DNA from: Paracoccaceae bacterium
Lineage (GTDB): Bacteria > Pseudomonadota > Alphaproteobacteria > Rhizobiales > Stappiaceae
DNA: 64,000 nucleotides
Assembly (NCBI GenBank): GCA_002709505.1
Contig: PARB01000057.1
Span: 1-64,000, forward strand
Reading direction: 5' to 3'
Position numbers and translations under genes: made by a program. The first letter of the stretch is position 1, and each line of letters begins with the position of its first letter. This document shows, piece by piece, positions 18,744 to 28,233 of the stretch. Below the pieces are notes generated by a model, which saw nothing but the letters and a program-made list of their open reading frames with translations, made no database searches and had not been told where the DNA came from.

Positions 18744-20630
18744 ATGATCAAGCGTTTGAGAAAATATGGGCGCTCCCGCGTGCGGGGGATCTCGATGACG
18801 GTTCTGGTGGGCGCTGCCTTCGGGGCGCTGCTGACCGTGTCCATGCTTCTCGTGCTCGGCCTCGCCGTGACCGCGAACGTCCAGAACACGTTCTCGCTCC
18901 TCAACGACAAGGCGGTCCTGGCCACCGGCGCTCTTGAACGGCAGGTGCGTGATCACCTCGATCTTGCGGCAAGTGCGGTCAACGGCCTGAAGGCCCAGAT
19001 GGACGGCCGTCCGCTTGATGTCTCCGCCTATCCGGAGCTGCGCCCGGTGTTGCTCGCCGCCGTGAACGCCAATCCCGCCATCGATGTTCTGGTCGTCTCC
19101 CGCCCTGACGGCGAGGCCTTTGGCATCTATCGGTCGGAAACGGGAAAGCTCTGGCCGTTTCAGCGCCAGCAGGTGCCGGAAGTCGCGTCGCGCTACAGTA
19201 TTCCCGAAATCGGCATGGATGCGCCGGCGACCTGGGGGCCGCTGATGGAGTCCGACGGCGCGCTCTATGCGAATGTCACCGTGCCGCTTGTGCAAGAGGG
19301 GCAACTGTCCGGCTATCTCACGGCCGCCGTTTCGACCGAAGAGATCGGCAACACGGTGCGTCAGCTCGACGACGGTCCCTTCGCGACCGTTTTCATCATT
19401 GCCGATGGCGACGAGGTCATTGCGCATTCCGACCTGGAACGTCTTCCGCAGATCGACGGCCGGCCCGCGGTGGTGCCGGCGACGATCGAGGAACTTGGCG
19501 ACGTCGCCCTTCAACGCCTCAGGACAAGCCCGCGCCTCGACAATTTCCGCCGCGCCAGCGCGGCCGGCGTCGATGTGCGCGACCTGGAAACGCCCGAGGA
19601 CGGGCCCAACTATCTCTCTATGACCAAAACCATCGCCGGCTACGGTCCCGGTGTGTGGACGGTGGGTCAGTATTACGAGGCATCCAGCATTTCGCGCGAG
19701 GTGCGGCGCCTGTTCGGGTCTGCCGCGGTCGGGCTGGTGTCGATCGTGATCGCGCTGGGGCTGTCGATCTTGCTGGTGCGCCGGGCGGCGCGGCCGCTGT
19801 CGGAAATCGCCAGGCGCGCGGAACATGTCGGCGCACTCGAGTTCGACCAGGTCGCTCCCTTGCCGAGAAGCCGGATCAAGGAGCTCGATCAGGTCTATCA
19901 GGCCTTCAACGCGATGGTGATCGGCCTGAAGGCGATGAACACCTATGTGCCGCGCAGCCTGTTTCGCAAGCTGATGCGCCTCGGTGTCGACAGCGCCGCC
20001 GTGGCCCAGGAGCGCGACCTGACGTGCATCTTCACTGACATCGTCGGCTTCACCTCGGTTTCGGAGCACCTTACGGCGCCGGAAACCGCGCAGCTATTGA
20101 ACGACCATTTCGCCCTGCTGGTCGCGGCCGTGGAGGCCGAGGGCGGAACGGTGGACAAATTCGTCGGCGACGGCATGCTCGCCTTCTGGGGCGCGCCGGA
20201 CGCGCGCGACGATCACGCTCTGGCCGCGACGCGCGCCTGCCTCGCCATTTCACAGAAGGTGAAGCTGGCAAACGCGCAAGCCGTCGAGGCGGGCGGCAAG
20301 CCGATCCGGCTGCGCATCGGCATTCACAGCGGTCGGGCGGTTGTCGGCAACGTCGGGGCGCTCGATCGCTGGAACTACACGGTTGTGGGAGACGCGGTAA
20401 ACCTGTGCGACCGCCTGCAGACCCTTGGCCGGGACGTGGCGCCCGATGCGGAGGTGGTGATTCTGGCGAGCGACGAGACCGTTTCGCGGATCGGGCCGGT
20501 CGGCGCCTCATCGCTTGGCGCCTACCAGTTGCGTGGTCGCAGCGGAGCGGTCACAGTGTGGCGCATTGACGACACGGCCGCGCCGGATGCGGTTGCGGAG
20601 CCGGCGCTCATCGGCCTTGCCGGTGAATGA
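18744..20630 (+). CDS. Membrane adenylate/guanylate cyclase with periplasmic sensor
   Basis: A 628-residue class III cyclase. A membrane helix at about 18-42, a Cache-like extracytoplasmic domain of about 280 residues, a second helix at about 325-345 and a HAMP-like linker lead into the catalytic domain (from about 420). Metal-binding Asp432 (IFTDIVGFT) and Asp476 (DKFVGDGMLAFWG) and the purine-selecting Lys472 in VDKF favour ATP as substrate. The transition-state Asn/Arg pair appears in AVNLCDRLQ. It should make cAMP in response to an external signal. It reads away from the esterase gene and ends 164 bases before the peptide transporter operon, whose leader has a CRP-like site. Confidence 0.92.
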   Translation: MIKRLRKYGRSRVRGISMTVLVGAAFGALLTVSMLLVLGLAVTANVQNTFSLLNDKAVLATGALERQVRDHLDLAASAVNGLKAQMDGRPLDVSAYPELRPVLLAAVNANPAIDVLVVSRPDGEAFGIYRSETGKLWPFQRQQVPEVASRYSIPEIGMDAPATWGPLMESDGALYANVTVPLVQEGQLSGYLTAAVSTEEIGNTVRQLDDGPFATVFIIADGDEVIAHSDLERLPQIDGRPAVVPATIEELGDVALQRLRTSPRLDNFRRASAAGVDVRDLETPEDGPNYLSMTKTIAGYGPGVWTVGQYYEASSISREVRRLFGSAAVGLVSIVIALGLSILLVRRAARPLSEIARRAEHVGALEFDQVAPLPRSRIKELDQVYQAFNAMVIGLKAMNTYVPRSLFRKLMRLGVDSAAVAQERDLTCIFTDIVGFTSVSEHLTAPETAQLLNDHFALLVAAVEAEGGTVDKFVGDGMLAFWGAPDARDDHALAATRACLAISQKVKLANAQAVEAGGKPIRLRIGIHSGRAVVGNVGALDRWNYTVVGDAVNLCDRLQTLGRDVAPDAEVVILASDETVSRIGPVGASSLGAYQLRGRSGAVTVWRIDDTAAPDAVAEPALIGLAGE

Positions 20631-20659
20631 AATGCACCGTCAATCGCAAGACATTCTTT

Positions 20660-20675
20660 TGTGATTTTCATCACT
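20660..20675. promoter_or_regulatory. CRP-like palindrome upstream of the peptide transporter operon
   Basis: TGTGA-TTTTCA-TCACT matches the cAMP-receptor-protein consensus TGTGA-N6-TCACA at nine of ten fixed positions. It lies 30 bases after the cyclase stop and 120 bases before the transporter start. No crp gene is in this window, and alphaproteobacterial CRP-like proteins can have other consensuses, so binding is inference. Confidence 0.45.
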
Positions 20676-20794
20676 TGTCTTTAAAGTCGCCGTGACACTG
20701 TGTCGGCGGGGTGGGGAAACGGCATGGCGCTCTTGCGGGCGCCCTTTTTCCGCCCCCCGTTCGGATTGAATTCGCCGGGAGGAGGGCGATCTAG

Positions 20795-22690
20795 GTGAAT
20801 GTGTTGTCGGTCGAAGGGCTGAGCGTCGATTTCGTGACCGCGGAGGGACGTTCGCGGGCAGTGAACGACGTTTCCTTTTCGGTTCCGCGCAACCGCACCG
20901 TCGCGCTGGTAGGCGAATCGGGCTCCGGCAAGACCGTGATTTCCCAGACGATCATGGGGCTTTTGCCGGAAAAGGCCCATGTCACCGGCGGGCGCGTCCT
21001 GTTCCGGGATCCGGCGACCGAGGGGGACCCGGTCGATATCGCGCAGCTCGACCGCAAGGGGCCGACCCTGCGCGCCATCCGCGGCAACCGCATCGCCATC
21101 ATCTTTCAGGAGCCGATGACCTCGCTGTCGCCCCTGCATACGATTGGCGATCAGATTGGCGAGGCAGCCCAACTTCATCGCGGCGCAGGGCCGGCGGAAG
21201 CGCGTGAACTCACCCGCGAAATGCTGAGCCTTGTCCGCTTTCCCGATCCCGTGCGCGGCCTGGATGCCTATCCTTTCGAGTTGTCGGGCGGCTTGCGCCA
21301 GCGCGCGATGATCGCCATGGCGATGATCTGCCATCCCGCGCTCCTGATTGCCGACGAACCGACAACGGCCCTGGACGTCACCATTCAGGCGGAAATCCTG
21401 AAGTTGATGAAGGACGTCCAGGAAACCCTGAAGATGTCGATGTTGCTGATCACCCATGATTTCGGCGTGGTCGCCAACATGGCCGACGAGGTCGTCGTCG
21501 TCTACCACGGGCGGGTAATGGAGCAGGGCAGCGCCGCCCAGCTGTTCGGCAATCCGCAGCATGCCTATCTCAAGGCGCTGCTCAACGCCGTGCCGCGGTT
21601 CGGGATGGAGCCGGGAGAACGGCTGGTTCCCATCCGGCCCATCGAGCCGCACGCGGAAGGGTTCCTGAAGAGCGGCCGCACCCGTGCGGCCACGCCGGGC
21701 ACGCCGCTCGTTTCGCTCTCCGGCGTGACCAAACGCTTCGTGACACGCAAGGCCGGGATGTTCGGCGGAAAATCCCACGCGCTGCTGGCGCTCGACGACA
21801 TCAACCTCACGGTCAATCGCGGCGAATGCCTCGGGCTTGTCGGCGAATCCGGATCCGGCAAGACGACGACCGCCAAGGCGATCCTGCGGGCGATCGAGAT
21901 CGACGGGGGCGAGATCCGCTACGATGCCGGCGCCGGGCCGGTTGATGTCTCCAAACTCTCCGGCGCCGATCTTCTCGATTACCGCAAGCGGGTCCAGTTG
22001 ATCTTCCAGGATCCGTTTTCCTCGCTCAACCCACGCATGACGGTCAACGACCTCTTGTCCGAGCCGCTGGTGATCCACAAGGTCGGAACACCCGAGGAGC
22101 GCGCCGAACGCGTGCGCGAATTGATGCGGCTGGTCGGTCTCGACGCCCGCTTCCTGCGTCGCTATCCGCATTCCTTCTCCGGCGGACAGCGCCAGCGCAT
22201 CGGCATCGCGCGCGCGCTTGCGCTCAATCCGGAATTCATTCTCTGCGACGAGCCGACCTCCGCGCTCGATGTGTCCGTCCAGGCGCAGATCCTCAACCTG
22301 CTGAAGGACCTGAAGCGGGAACTCGGCCTTACCTATCTGTTCGTCAGCCACAACCTGGCCGTCGTCGACTATATCGCCGACCGCATCGCCGTGATGTGCC
22401 GCGGACGGGTCGTGGAAGTCGCGCCGACCCGCGAGCTGATCGAAAATCCGCTGCATCCCTATACGCGCGCCTTGCTCGATTCGGTCCCCGAGCCGGATCT
22501 CGACGCGCCGCTCGATTTCGCCAGGCTCGACGCGGGACGCGCGTCGGAGCCCGATGCCTGGCCGCACCCCTATCGACTGACCGACGGCATGACGCCGACG
22601 CTTGTCGAAACGGAGCCGGGCCATTTTGTCTGCGCCCCCGGCCTTGCCGGCCGCGCTCCCCTTTCATCCGTCAAGGAGGCTGTATCATGA
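20795..22690 (+). CDS. Peptide-type ABC transporter, fused double ATPase (DppD-DppF-like)
   Basis: A 631-residue protein with two complete nucleotide-binding domains in tandem, the arrangement seen when DppD/OppD and DppF/OppF are fused. Each half has Walker A GESGSGKT, a Q loop ([12 protein letters not shown] and [12 protein letters not shown]), a signature ([13 protein letters not shown] and [13 protein letters not shown]), Walker B with DEPT and an H-loop His ([16 protein letters not shown]). The GTG start follows GGGAGGAGGG at about ten bases. The last four bases overlap the start of the binding-protein gene (ATGA). Confidence 0.94.
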   Translation: MNVLSVEGLSVDFVTAEGRSRAVNDVSFSVPRNRTVALVGESGSGKTVISQTIMGLLPEKAHVTGGRVLFRDPATEGDPVDIAQLDRKGPTLRAIRGNRIAIIFQEPMTSLSPLHTIGDQIGEAAQLHRGAGPAEARELTREMLSLVRFPDPVRGLDAYPFELSGGLRQRAMIAMAMICHPALLIADEPTTALDVTIQAEILKLMKDVQETLKMSMLLITHDFGVVANMADEVVVVYHGRVMEQGSAAQLFGNPQHAYLKALLNAVPRFGMEPGERLVPIRPIEPHAEGFLKSGRTRAATPGTPLVSLSGVTKRFVTRKAGMFGGKSHALLALDDINLTVNRGECLGLVGESGSGKTTTAKAILRAIEIDGGEIRYDAGAGPVDVSKLSGADLLDYRKRVQLIFQDPFSSLNPRMTVNDLLSEPLVIHKVGTPEERAERVRELMRLVGLDARFLRRYPHSFSGGQRQRIGIARALALNPEFILCDEPTSALDVSVQAQILNLLKDLKRELGLTYLFVSHNLAVVDYIADRIAVMCRGRVVEVAPTRELIENPLHPYTRALLDSVPEPDLDAPLDFARLDAGRASEPDAWPHPYRLTDGMTPTLVETEPGHFVCAPGLAGRAPLSSVKEAVS

Positions 22691-24594
22691 GCCTGGGCTT
22701 GAGGCTTTCCTCGACCATCGTGTCAATCGCACTGCTGACGTTCACGACCCTCGGCACAGCCGCTTCGGCCCTTGACCTGAAGGAAACGCCGGGACTGGCG
22801 GAGCGTGTCGGCAAGGACCTCCCGCCGGTGGCGGAGCGGGTTCCGGCCGAACCTCTCGTGGTCGACCTTGAGGCGGCCGGGCGCGAGATCGGCACGTCGG
22901 GGGGAGAGATCAACACCCTGATCGGCCGCTCGAAGGACGTCCGCCTGATCAACGTCTGGGGCTACGCGCGCCTCGTCGGATACACCGAGGACCTCGTTCT
23001 CGTTCCCGATCTCCTCAAGGATCTGGTGTCGGAGGATGATCGCCGCTTCACGCTGCATCTGCGAAAAGGGCACAAGTGGTCGGACGGTGCGCCCTTCACC
23101 AGCGAGGATATCCGCTTCTGGTACGAAGACATTGCGTTGAACCAGGAGCTGCAGCCGGCCGGTCTTCCCGCCTTCATGCTGGCCGGCGGAAAGCCGCCCG
23201 TGTTCGAGGTGATCGACGAAACGACCGTGCGGTTCGCCTGGGACGCGCCCAATCCGCTTTTTGCTCCGGAACTGGCCAAGTCGCGTCCGCCGTTCATCTA
23301 CCGGCCTGCGCATTATCTCAAGCAGTTCCACGCCAAATACGGCGACATGGACGAGATCGCCGAGCTTGCGGCCGCGCGCAAGCTGCGCAACTGGGCGTCG
23401 TTGTTCAACAAGATGGACGACATGTATGACGCCAGGAACCCGGATCTGCCCAGCCTGCAGCCCTGGCTCAGGCTGACGGACGATGGCGAGCGGCGTTTCG
23501 TCCTGGAGCGGAACCCCTATTATCACCGGGTCGATACGGCCGGAAACCAGTTGCCCTATATCGACCGGGTGATCATGACGGTCGCCGACGGAAAGATCAT
23601 TCCCGCCAAGGCGCAGGCGGGAGAGTCCGATCTGCAGGCCCGCAACATCGGTTTTTCCGACATCACGATCCTGAAGCAGGGCGAGAAGTCCGGAAAGTTC
23701 AAGACCTATCTCTGGCCGATCTCCAAGGGATCGGAGATTTCGATCCTGCCGAACCTGACGGTCGCCGATCCGGTCTGGCGCAAGGTCCTGCGCGATACCC
23801 GCTTCCGGCGCGCTCTTTCGCTCGGGATCGACCGCGACATGATCAACAAGGTGCTCTACCTCGGTTTCGGAAAGCCCGGAAACGACACGGTCCTGTCCAA
23901 GAGTCCGCTGTACAAGCCGCATTATCGCGAGGCCTATGCCTCCTACGACCCGGATCAGGCCAACGCGTTGCTTGACGAGATGGGCCTGACCGAACGCCGC
24001 AGCGACGGCACAAGGCTCTTGCCGGACGGCCGGCCGCTGGAAATCATCATCGAGGCGTCCGGGGAAAGCCAGGAACAGCTCGATGCGCTGGAGCTCGTCA
24101 GCGAGACCTGGCGCGGAATCGGCGTGCGCCTGTTCCCCAAGCCGAGCCAGCGCGACATCATGCGGGAGCGCGCGCTCTCGGGGCTTTTGGTGATGTCTGT
24201 GTGGTCCGGCTTCGAGAACGGCATCCCTACCTCCGACATGCCGCCGGAGGACTTCGCGCCGGTTCGCGGCGATTTCCTGTCCTGGGCACGGTGGGGCGAC
24301 TATTACGAGACCGACGGCCTCACCGGTGAAAAACCGGATTGGGCACCGGCCGTGCGCCTGATCGAACTCTATGACGCCTGGCTCGTCTCGACCTCCAAGG
24401 CGGAGCGCGAGCGCATCTGGCACGAGATCCTGGAGATTCACGCCGAGGAAACGATCCATATCGGGCTGGTGTCCGAGGTGCGTCAGCCGGTGGTCGTGAA
24501 AAACCTCGGAAACGTGCCGAAGGAAGGCATCTACGGGTGGGACCCGGGTGCGCATTTCGGCATTCACCGCATGGATGAGTTCTTCGTGAGATGA
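22687..24594 (+). CDS. Peptide-type ABC transporter substrate-binding protein (SBP family 5)
   Basis: A 635-residue periplasmic protein with a Sec signal peptide ending near residue 27 (Ala-Ser-Ala) and no lipobox Cys. It belongs to the large extracellular solute-binding protein family 5 used by dipeptide, oligopeptide and some sugar-oligomer transporters: FTLHLRKGHKWSDGAPFTSEDI is the family signature region, and RRALSLGIDRDMI lies in domain II. The unusually long sequence (over 600 residues) is closer to the subgroup that binds oligosaccharides or larger ligands than to DppA (about 500 residues). Ligand unknown. The start overlaps the ATPase stop by four bases. Confidence 0.88.
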   Translation: MSLGLRLSSTIVSIALLTFTTLGTAASALDLKETPGLAERVGKDLPPVAERVPAEPLVVDLEAAGREIGTSGGEINTLIGRSKDVRLINVWGYARLVGYTEDLVLVPDLLKDLVSEDDRRFTLHLRKGHKWSDGAPFTSEDIRFWYEDIALNQELQPAGLPAFMLAGGKPPVFEVIDETTVRFAWDAPNPLFAPELAKSRPPFIYRPAHYLKQFHAKYGDMDEIAELAAARKLRNWASLFNKMDDMYDARNPDLPSLQPWLRLTDDGERRFVLERNPYYHRVDTAGNQLPYIDRVIMTVADGKIIPAKAQAGESDLQARNIGFSDITILKQGEKSGKFKTYLWPISKGSEISILPNLTVADPVWRKVLRDTRFRRALSLGIDRDMINKVLYLGFGKPGNDTVLSKSPLYKPHYREAYASYDPDQANALLDEMGLTERRSDGTRLLPDGRPLEIIIEASGESQEQLDALELVSETWRGIGVRLFPKPSQRDIMRERALSGLLVMSVWSGFENGIPTSDMPPEDFAPVRGDFLSWARWGDYYETDGLTGEKPDWAPAVRLIELYDAWLVSTSKAERERIWHEILEIHAEETIHIGLVSEVRQPVVVKNLGNVPKEGIYGWDPGAHFGIHRMDEFFVR

Positions 24595-24640
24595 TTGGTT
24601 TAATACGCAATATGACGATCCCCCTGCAGGAGGTCGCCTG

Positions 24641-25666
24641 ATGGCCTTCTATGTGCTGCGCCGGATCCTGACGATGATCCCGACGCTGCTGGTCATCTCG
24701 TTGCTGACCTTCATCATCATCGAGTTGCCGGCGGGGGACTATATTTCCAATCAGATCGCCGCCCTGAGGGCTGCGGGAGAAAGCGCGTCGATCGCCAAGC
24801 TGGAGTTCATGCGTAGCGAGTTTGCGCTCGACCGCCCGTTCCTTGAACGCTATCTGATCTGGATCGGGTTCTGGCCCGGACCGCACGGCTTCGACGGGCT
24901 GATCCAGGGCAACTGGGGCTGGTCCTTCGAATACGACAAGCCGGTGGCGGAGGTGGTCGGCCCGACGCTGCCGCTGACCATCGTGCTGAACACGGCGACC
25001 ATCCTTTTTGTCTATGTCGTCTCCTTCCCGATCGGCATCTACTCGGCCACAAGGCAGTATTCCTGGGGGGACTACGGCTTTACCCTGGTCGGCTATATCG
25101 GCCTTGCCACGCCGAACTTCCTGCTCGGCCTGATCCTGCTGTATTTTTCCAACCGCTGGTTCGGCCTGTCGATCGGCGGGCTGATGGATCCGCAATACAT
25201 CGGCGAGCCCTGGAGCGTTGCCAAGGCGCTGTCGATCCTGGCGCATCTGATCGTGCCGACGATCGTGATCGGGACCGCCGGCACCGCCGCGATGATCCGC
25301 CGGCTGCGGGCCAACCTGCTCGACGAACTGCACAAGCAGTATGTCACGACCGCGCGCGCCAAGGGCATGCGCGAGGCCCGGCTCTTGCTCAAGTATCCGC
25401 TGCGCATGGCGCTCAACCCCTTCATCGCCGACATCGGCAACCTGATCCCCTCGCTTGTGTCGGGGTCGGTGATCGTGTCGGTGGTGCTGAACCTGCCGAC
25501 AGTCGGGCCGGTCCTGCTCAATGCGCTGCAATCGCAGGACCAGTTCCTGTCCGGCTTCGTCCTGCTCTTCGTGGCGATCCTGACGCTGTTCGGCATGCTG
25601 GTGTCTGATCTGTTGCTCGCCGTGCTCGACCCGCGCATCCGCCTGGGCGGAAAGGCGCCGTCATGA
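24641..25666 (+). CDS. Peptide-type ABC transporter permease (DppB-like)
   Basis: A 341-residue inner-membrane permease with an N-terminal membrane helix (about 8-28), a periplasmic loop and the five-helix BPD_transp_1 core. The EAA loop reads TTARAKGMREARLLLKYPLR, which docks with the ATPase. It starts after a gap of 46 bases with a GCAGGAGG ribosome site. The final four bases overlap the second permease gene (ATGA), so the pair is translationally coupled. Confidence 0.93.
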   Translation: MAFYVLRRILTMIPTLLVISLLTFIIIELPAGDYISNQIAALRAAGESASIAKLEFMRSEFALDRPFLERYLIWIGFWPGPHGFDGLIQGNWGWSFEYDKPVAEVVGPTLPLTIVLNTATILFVYVVSFPIGIYSATRQYSWGDYGFTLVGYIGLATPNFLLGLILLYFSNRWFGLSIGGLMDPQYIGEPWSVAKALSILAHLIVPTIVIGTAGTAAMIRRLRANLLDELHKQYVTTARAKGMREARLLLKYPLRMALNPFIADIGNLIPSLVSGSVIVSVVLNLPTVGPVLLNALQSQDQFLSGFVLLFVAILTLFGMLVSDLLLAVLDPRIRLGGKAPS

Positions 25667-26835
25667 CCGTGAAGGGGGGCGATCCGCTGGATCGGGATCA
25701 CTATGTGAACCCCGAGCCGTTCAATCCGACCGCGGCCGAGACACTGTCGCCGGAACAGGAGCGCTACTACCAGGCCTCGCAGTGGAAGATCATGTGGTGG
25801 AAGTTCCGCCGCCACAAGCTGGCCGTATGGTCGGGCGCGATCCTGATCCTGTTCTATCTGGCCGTGCCCTTTGCCGAGCTGATCGCGCCCTACACGGCAA
25901 ACGAACGCTCGAACGATCACCTCTATTCGCCGCCGCAGGCCGTTCACTTCTTCCACGAAGGCCGTTTCGCCGGTCCCTTCGTCTATGGACTGGAGGCAAG
26001 CGTCGATCTGGAAACGGTGCGCTGGGTCTTCACCGAAGACCGGACCGACGTCCAGCCGATCCGGTTTTTCTGTTTCGGGTCGCAGTACAAGTTCTGGGGC
26101 CTGATCGATGGCAGTTTCCGCCTGTTCTGTCCGGCGGAAGGCGGCACGCTCTTCCTGCTCGGCACGGACAGGCTGGGCCGCGACGTGTTTTCCGGGCTGG
26201 TCTACGGCGCGCGTCTGTCGCTCACCGTCGGTCTGGTCGGCGTGACCATCTCCATCGTTCTCGGCCTGTTCTTCGGCGGGATCGCCGGGTTCTTCGGCGG
26301 CATCATCGACAGCCTGGTCCAGCGTGTGATCGAGATCCTGCGCTCGCTGCCGGAGCTTCCGCTTTGGATGGCGCTCTCCGCAGCACTTCCCGTCACCTGG
26401 TCGCCGGTGTGGATCTATCTCGGCATCACTGTGATCCTCGGGCTGCTCGACTGGCCGGGGCTTGCGCGCGCGGTGAGATCGAAGCTGCTTGCGCTTCGCG
26501 AGGAGGAATATGCCCGCGCCGCGACGCTGATGGGCGCCACCCCCTCGCGCGTGATCCGCAAGCATCTGCTGCCGGGTTTCACCAGCCACATCATCGCTTC
26601 CGCCTCGCTGTCGATCCCGGCGATGATCCTGGGCGAGACGGCGCTCTCCTACCTCAATCTCGGGCTGCGGCGCCCGGCGGTGTCCTGGGGCGTGCTGCTC
26701 AACGAGGCGCAGGATATCTCGGTCGTTGTGGTCTATCCGTGGCTGATGGCGCCGGTTGTCCCCATCATCATCGTCGTTCTTGCGTTCAATTTCCTCGGCG
26801 ACGGTTTGCGTGATGCCGCCGACCCGTATAAGTGA
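25663..26835 (+). CDS. Peptide-type ABC transporter permease (DppC-like)
   Basis: A 390-residue permease. It has a hydrophilic N-terminal extension of about 45 residues, a membrane helix (about 50-70), a long periplasmic segment (about 75-165) and the BPD_transp_1 core with EAA loop YARAATLMGATPSRVIRKH. The DppC-type motif GTDRLGRDVFSGLVYGAR is present. It is longer than DppC (about 300 residues) because of the enlarged periplasmic segment, which fits the oversized binding protein and suggests a ligand other than simple dipeptides. Confidence 0.92.
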   Translation: MTVKGGDPLDRDHYVNPEPFNPTAAETLSPEQERYYQASQWKIMWWKFRRHKLAVWSGAILILFYLAVPFAELIAPYTANERSNDHLYSPPQAVHFFHEGRFAGPFVYGLEASVDLETVRWVFTEDRTDVQPIRFFCFGSQYKFWGLIDGSFRLFCPAEGGTLFLLGTDRLGRDVFSGLVYGARLSLTVGLVGVTISIVLGLFFGGIAGFFGGIIDSLVQRVIEILRSLPELPLWMALSAALPVTWSPVWIYLGITVILGLLDWPGLARAVRSKLLALREEEYARAATLMGATPSRVIRKHLLPGFTSHIIASASLSIPAMILGETALSYLNLGLRRPAVSWGVLLNEAQDISVVVVYPWLMAPVVPIIIVVLAFNFLGDGLRDAADPYK

Positions 26836-26878
26836 GGCGGGACGCGCGGGGGCGTGTGCTGGCAAACCGGAGACGAGA

Positions 26879-27469
26879 ATGGCGAAGAACGCATCGACCG
26901 CTGACGGCTGGGACGAGGAATACCGCGCCGGGCGCTGGTCGTTCCTGCGCGATCTGCCCGAAAGCGGTCGCTATGGCATCATCGGCATGTGGCTGTCGCT
27001 GACGGAGACGCTCGACAGCGTGCTCGACATCGGCTGCGGCGAAGGGCTGCTCTACGAGCGCCTGCAGCCGATGGGCATCAAGCGTTACGTCGGCGTCGAT
27101 CTGGCGCCGGCCGCGCTCAACATTGCCAATGTCGACCCGGACCTCGCCTCGCTGCGCGCCGGCGATCTGCACACCTTCACGCCGGAGGAGGGCGAGACCT
27201 TCTCCGCGATCGTTTTCAACGAGGTGCTGCATTTCTCCGACGATCCGGCCGCAGCCGTTGCGCGCTACGTTCCGTTCCTGGCGCCGGGCGGCGTGATTGC
27301 CGTGTCGATGTATTCGCCCAAACGGCTTGAATCCGGCGCCAACCGCCTGATTTCCCGCCTGTGGGAAGCAACCGACGGTGCGGAGTGGGACGTTCTCGAC
27401 GATTACCGGCTGACCTCCGACAAGAAGAACGTCACCTGGCGGCTGCGCCTGGTCAGGCCGGCGGTCTAA
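26879..27469 (+). CDS. Class I SAM-dependent methyltransferase
   Basis: A 196-residue Rossmann-fold methyltransferase. Motif I is VLDIGCGEGLLYERL, followed by an acidic residue in VGVDLAPAAL, motif II in SAIVFNEVLHF and the post-motif LAPGGVIAVSMY. It has the short form (Methyltransf_23-like, NodS-like size) often found in polysaccharide and lipid clusters. The ATG at 26879 follows a weak GGAGACGAG site and lies 43 bases after the permease stop. Its stop overlaps the stop of the convergent deacetylase-like gene by four bases. Target unknown; the adjoining glycan genes suggest a sugar or glycolipid. Confidence 0.85.
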   Translation: MAKNASTADGWDEEYRAGRWSFLRDLPESGRYGIIGMWLSLTETLDSVLDIGCGEGLLYERLQPMGIKRYVGVDLAPAALNIANVDPDLASLRAGDLHTFTPEEGETFSAIVFNEVLHFSDDPAAAVARYVPFLAPGGVIAVSMYSPKRLESGANRLISRLWEATDGAEWDVLDDYRLTSDKKNVTWRLRLVRPAV

Positions 27470-28233
27470 CGCGCGGCCAGAAGCGCGCCGGCGCGCGGGA
27501 AGCGCGCGCCGGGATGGGCCCGCAGGATCTCGAAGGTCTTGTCCAGAAAGTCGAAACAGGCGTCGTTCTGCGCCAGATGGTGCGACAGGATGCCGAGCGG
27601 CTCGCCCGCATTGGTGCGCCGCCGCGCCAGCTGGTAGTCGAAGCGCAGCGCGGCCGAGCGCCATCCGATGAAGCGCCGGTCCTTCTTCCACTTGATCATG
27701 TCGATATGGGTCTGCAGATAGGGCAGGGCGCGCGGGTGAAACTGCGTGAAGGTGGATGAGGCCACCAGTCCGGCCTCCGGCAGGCGGCGCGCGATCTGCG
27801 GCGACAGGCGGTTCCAGGGCGGCACGAACACGGGCACGAACCGCGGGCCGAACAGGGCCGTGAGCCTTTCGCAGCCCTTTGCCAGCTGACGGATCGACTC
27901 ATCGGCATCGCGGCGCGATCCGAACTCCGCCGCCTTTTCGCCGCGCGCCTTGTCCTGATGGTTTCGGTGTTCGTACCCGTGCTGGAGCACCGCGACGAAG
28001 GGTTCGTTCGCGATTCGCTCCGCAAGCGCCTCTGTCGCCTCCTTCGGGATCACCGCAAGCGAGACCTCGATGTCATGCGTGTTGGCGATGGCGATCAGGC
28101 GGTCGAGCGCCGGTGTCGGTTCGACGGCGTCGTCGTCGCGCCACCAGACCGGCACGCTCAAGCCCCGTTCGGCGAACCAGTCGAGATGCGCCTCGAGTTG
28201 CGCCCGGAAGTCGCTGAACCCGTCATCGGTCAT
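27466..28233 (-). CDS. Polysaccharide deacetylase-like (NodB-fold) protein
   Basis: A 255-residue protein of the carbohydrate esterase 4-like fold. The early acidic motif WWRDDDAVEPT corresponds to the NodB metal/catalytic Asp motif and QHGYEHRNH to the His-X-X-X-His metal motif; VPPWNRLSP fits the RxPY/W region. There is no signal peptide, so it would act on a cytosolic or membrane-facing precursor. It forms an overlapping stretch with two glycosyltransferase genes (4-base overlap with the next one), so deacetylation of a nucleotide- or lipid-linked sugar in a glycan pathway is the likely role. Confidence 0.8.
   Translation of the reverse strand: MTDDGFSDFRAQLEAHLDWFAERGLSVPVWWRDDDAVEPTPALDRLIAIANTHDIEVSLAVIPKEATEALAERIANEPFVAVLQHGYEHRNHQDKARGEKAAEFGSRRDADESIRQLAKGCERLTALFGPRFVPVFVPPWNRLSPQIARRLPEAGLVASSTFTQFHPRALPYLQTHIDMIKWKKDRRFIGWRSAALRFDYQLARRRTNAGEPLGILSHHLAQNDACFDFLDKTFEILRAHPGARFPRAGALLAAR

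Noticed and set aside
20681-22624. Long antisense frame over the fused ATPase gene
   Set aside because: It appears to show weak internal repeats, but only because the two ATPase halves on the other strand are homologous.
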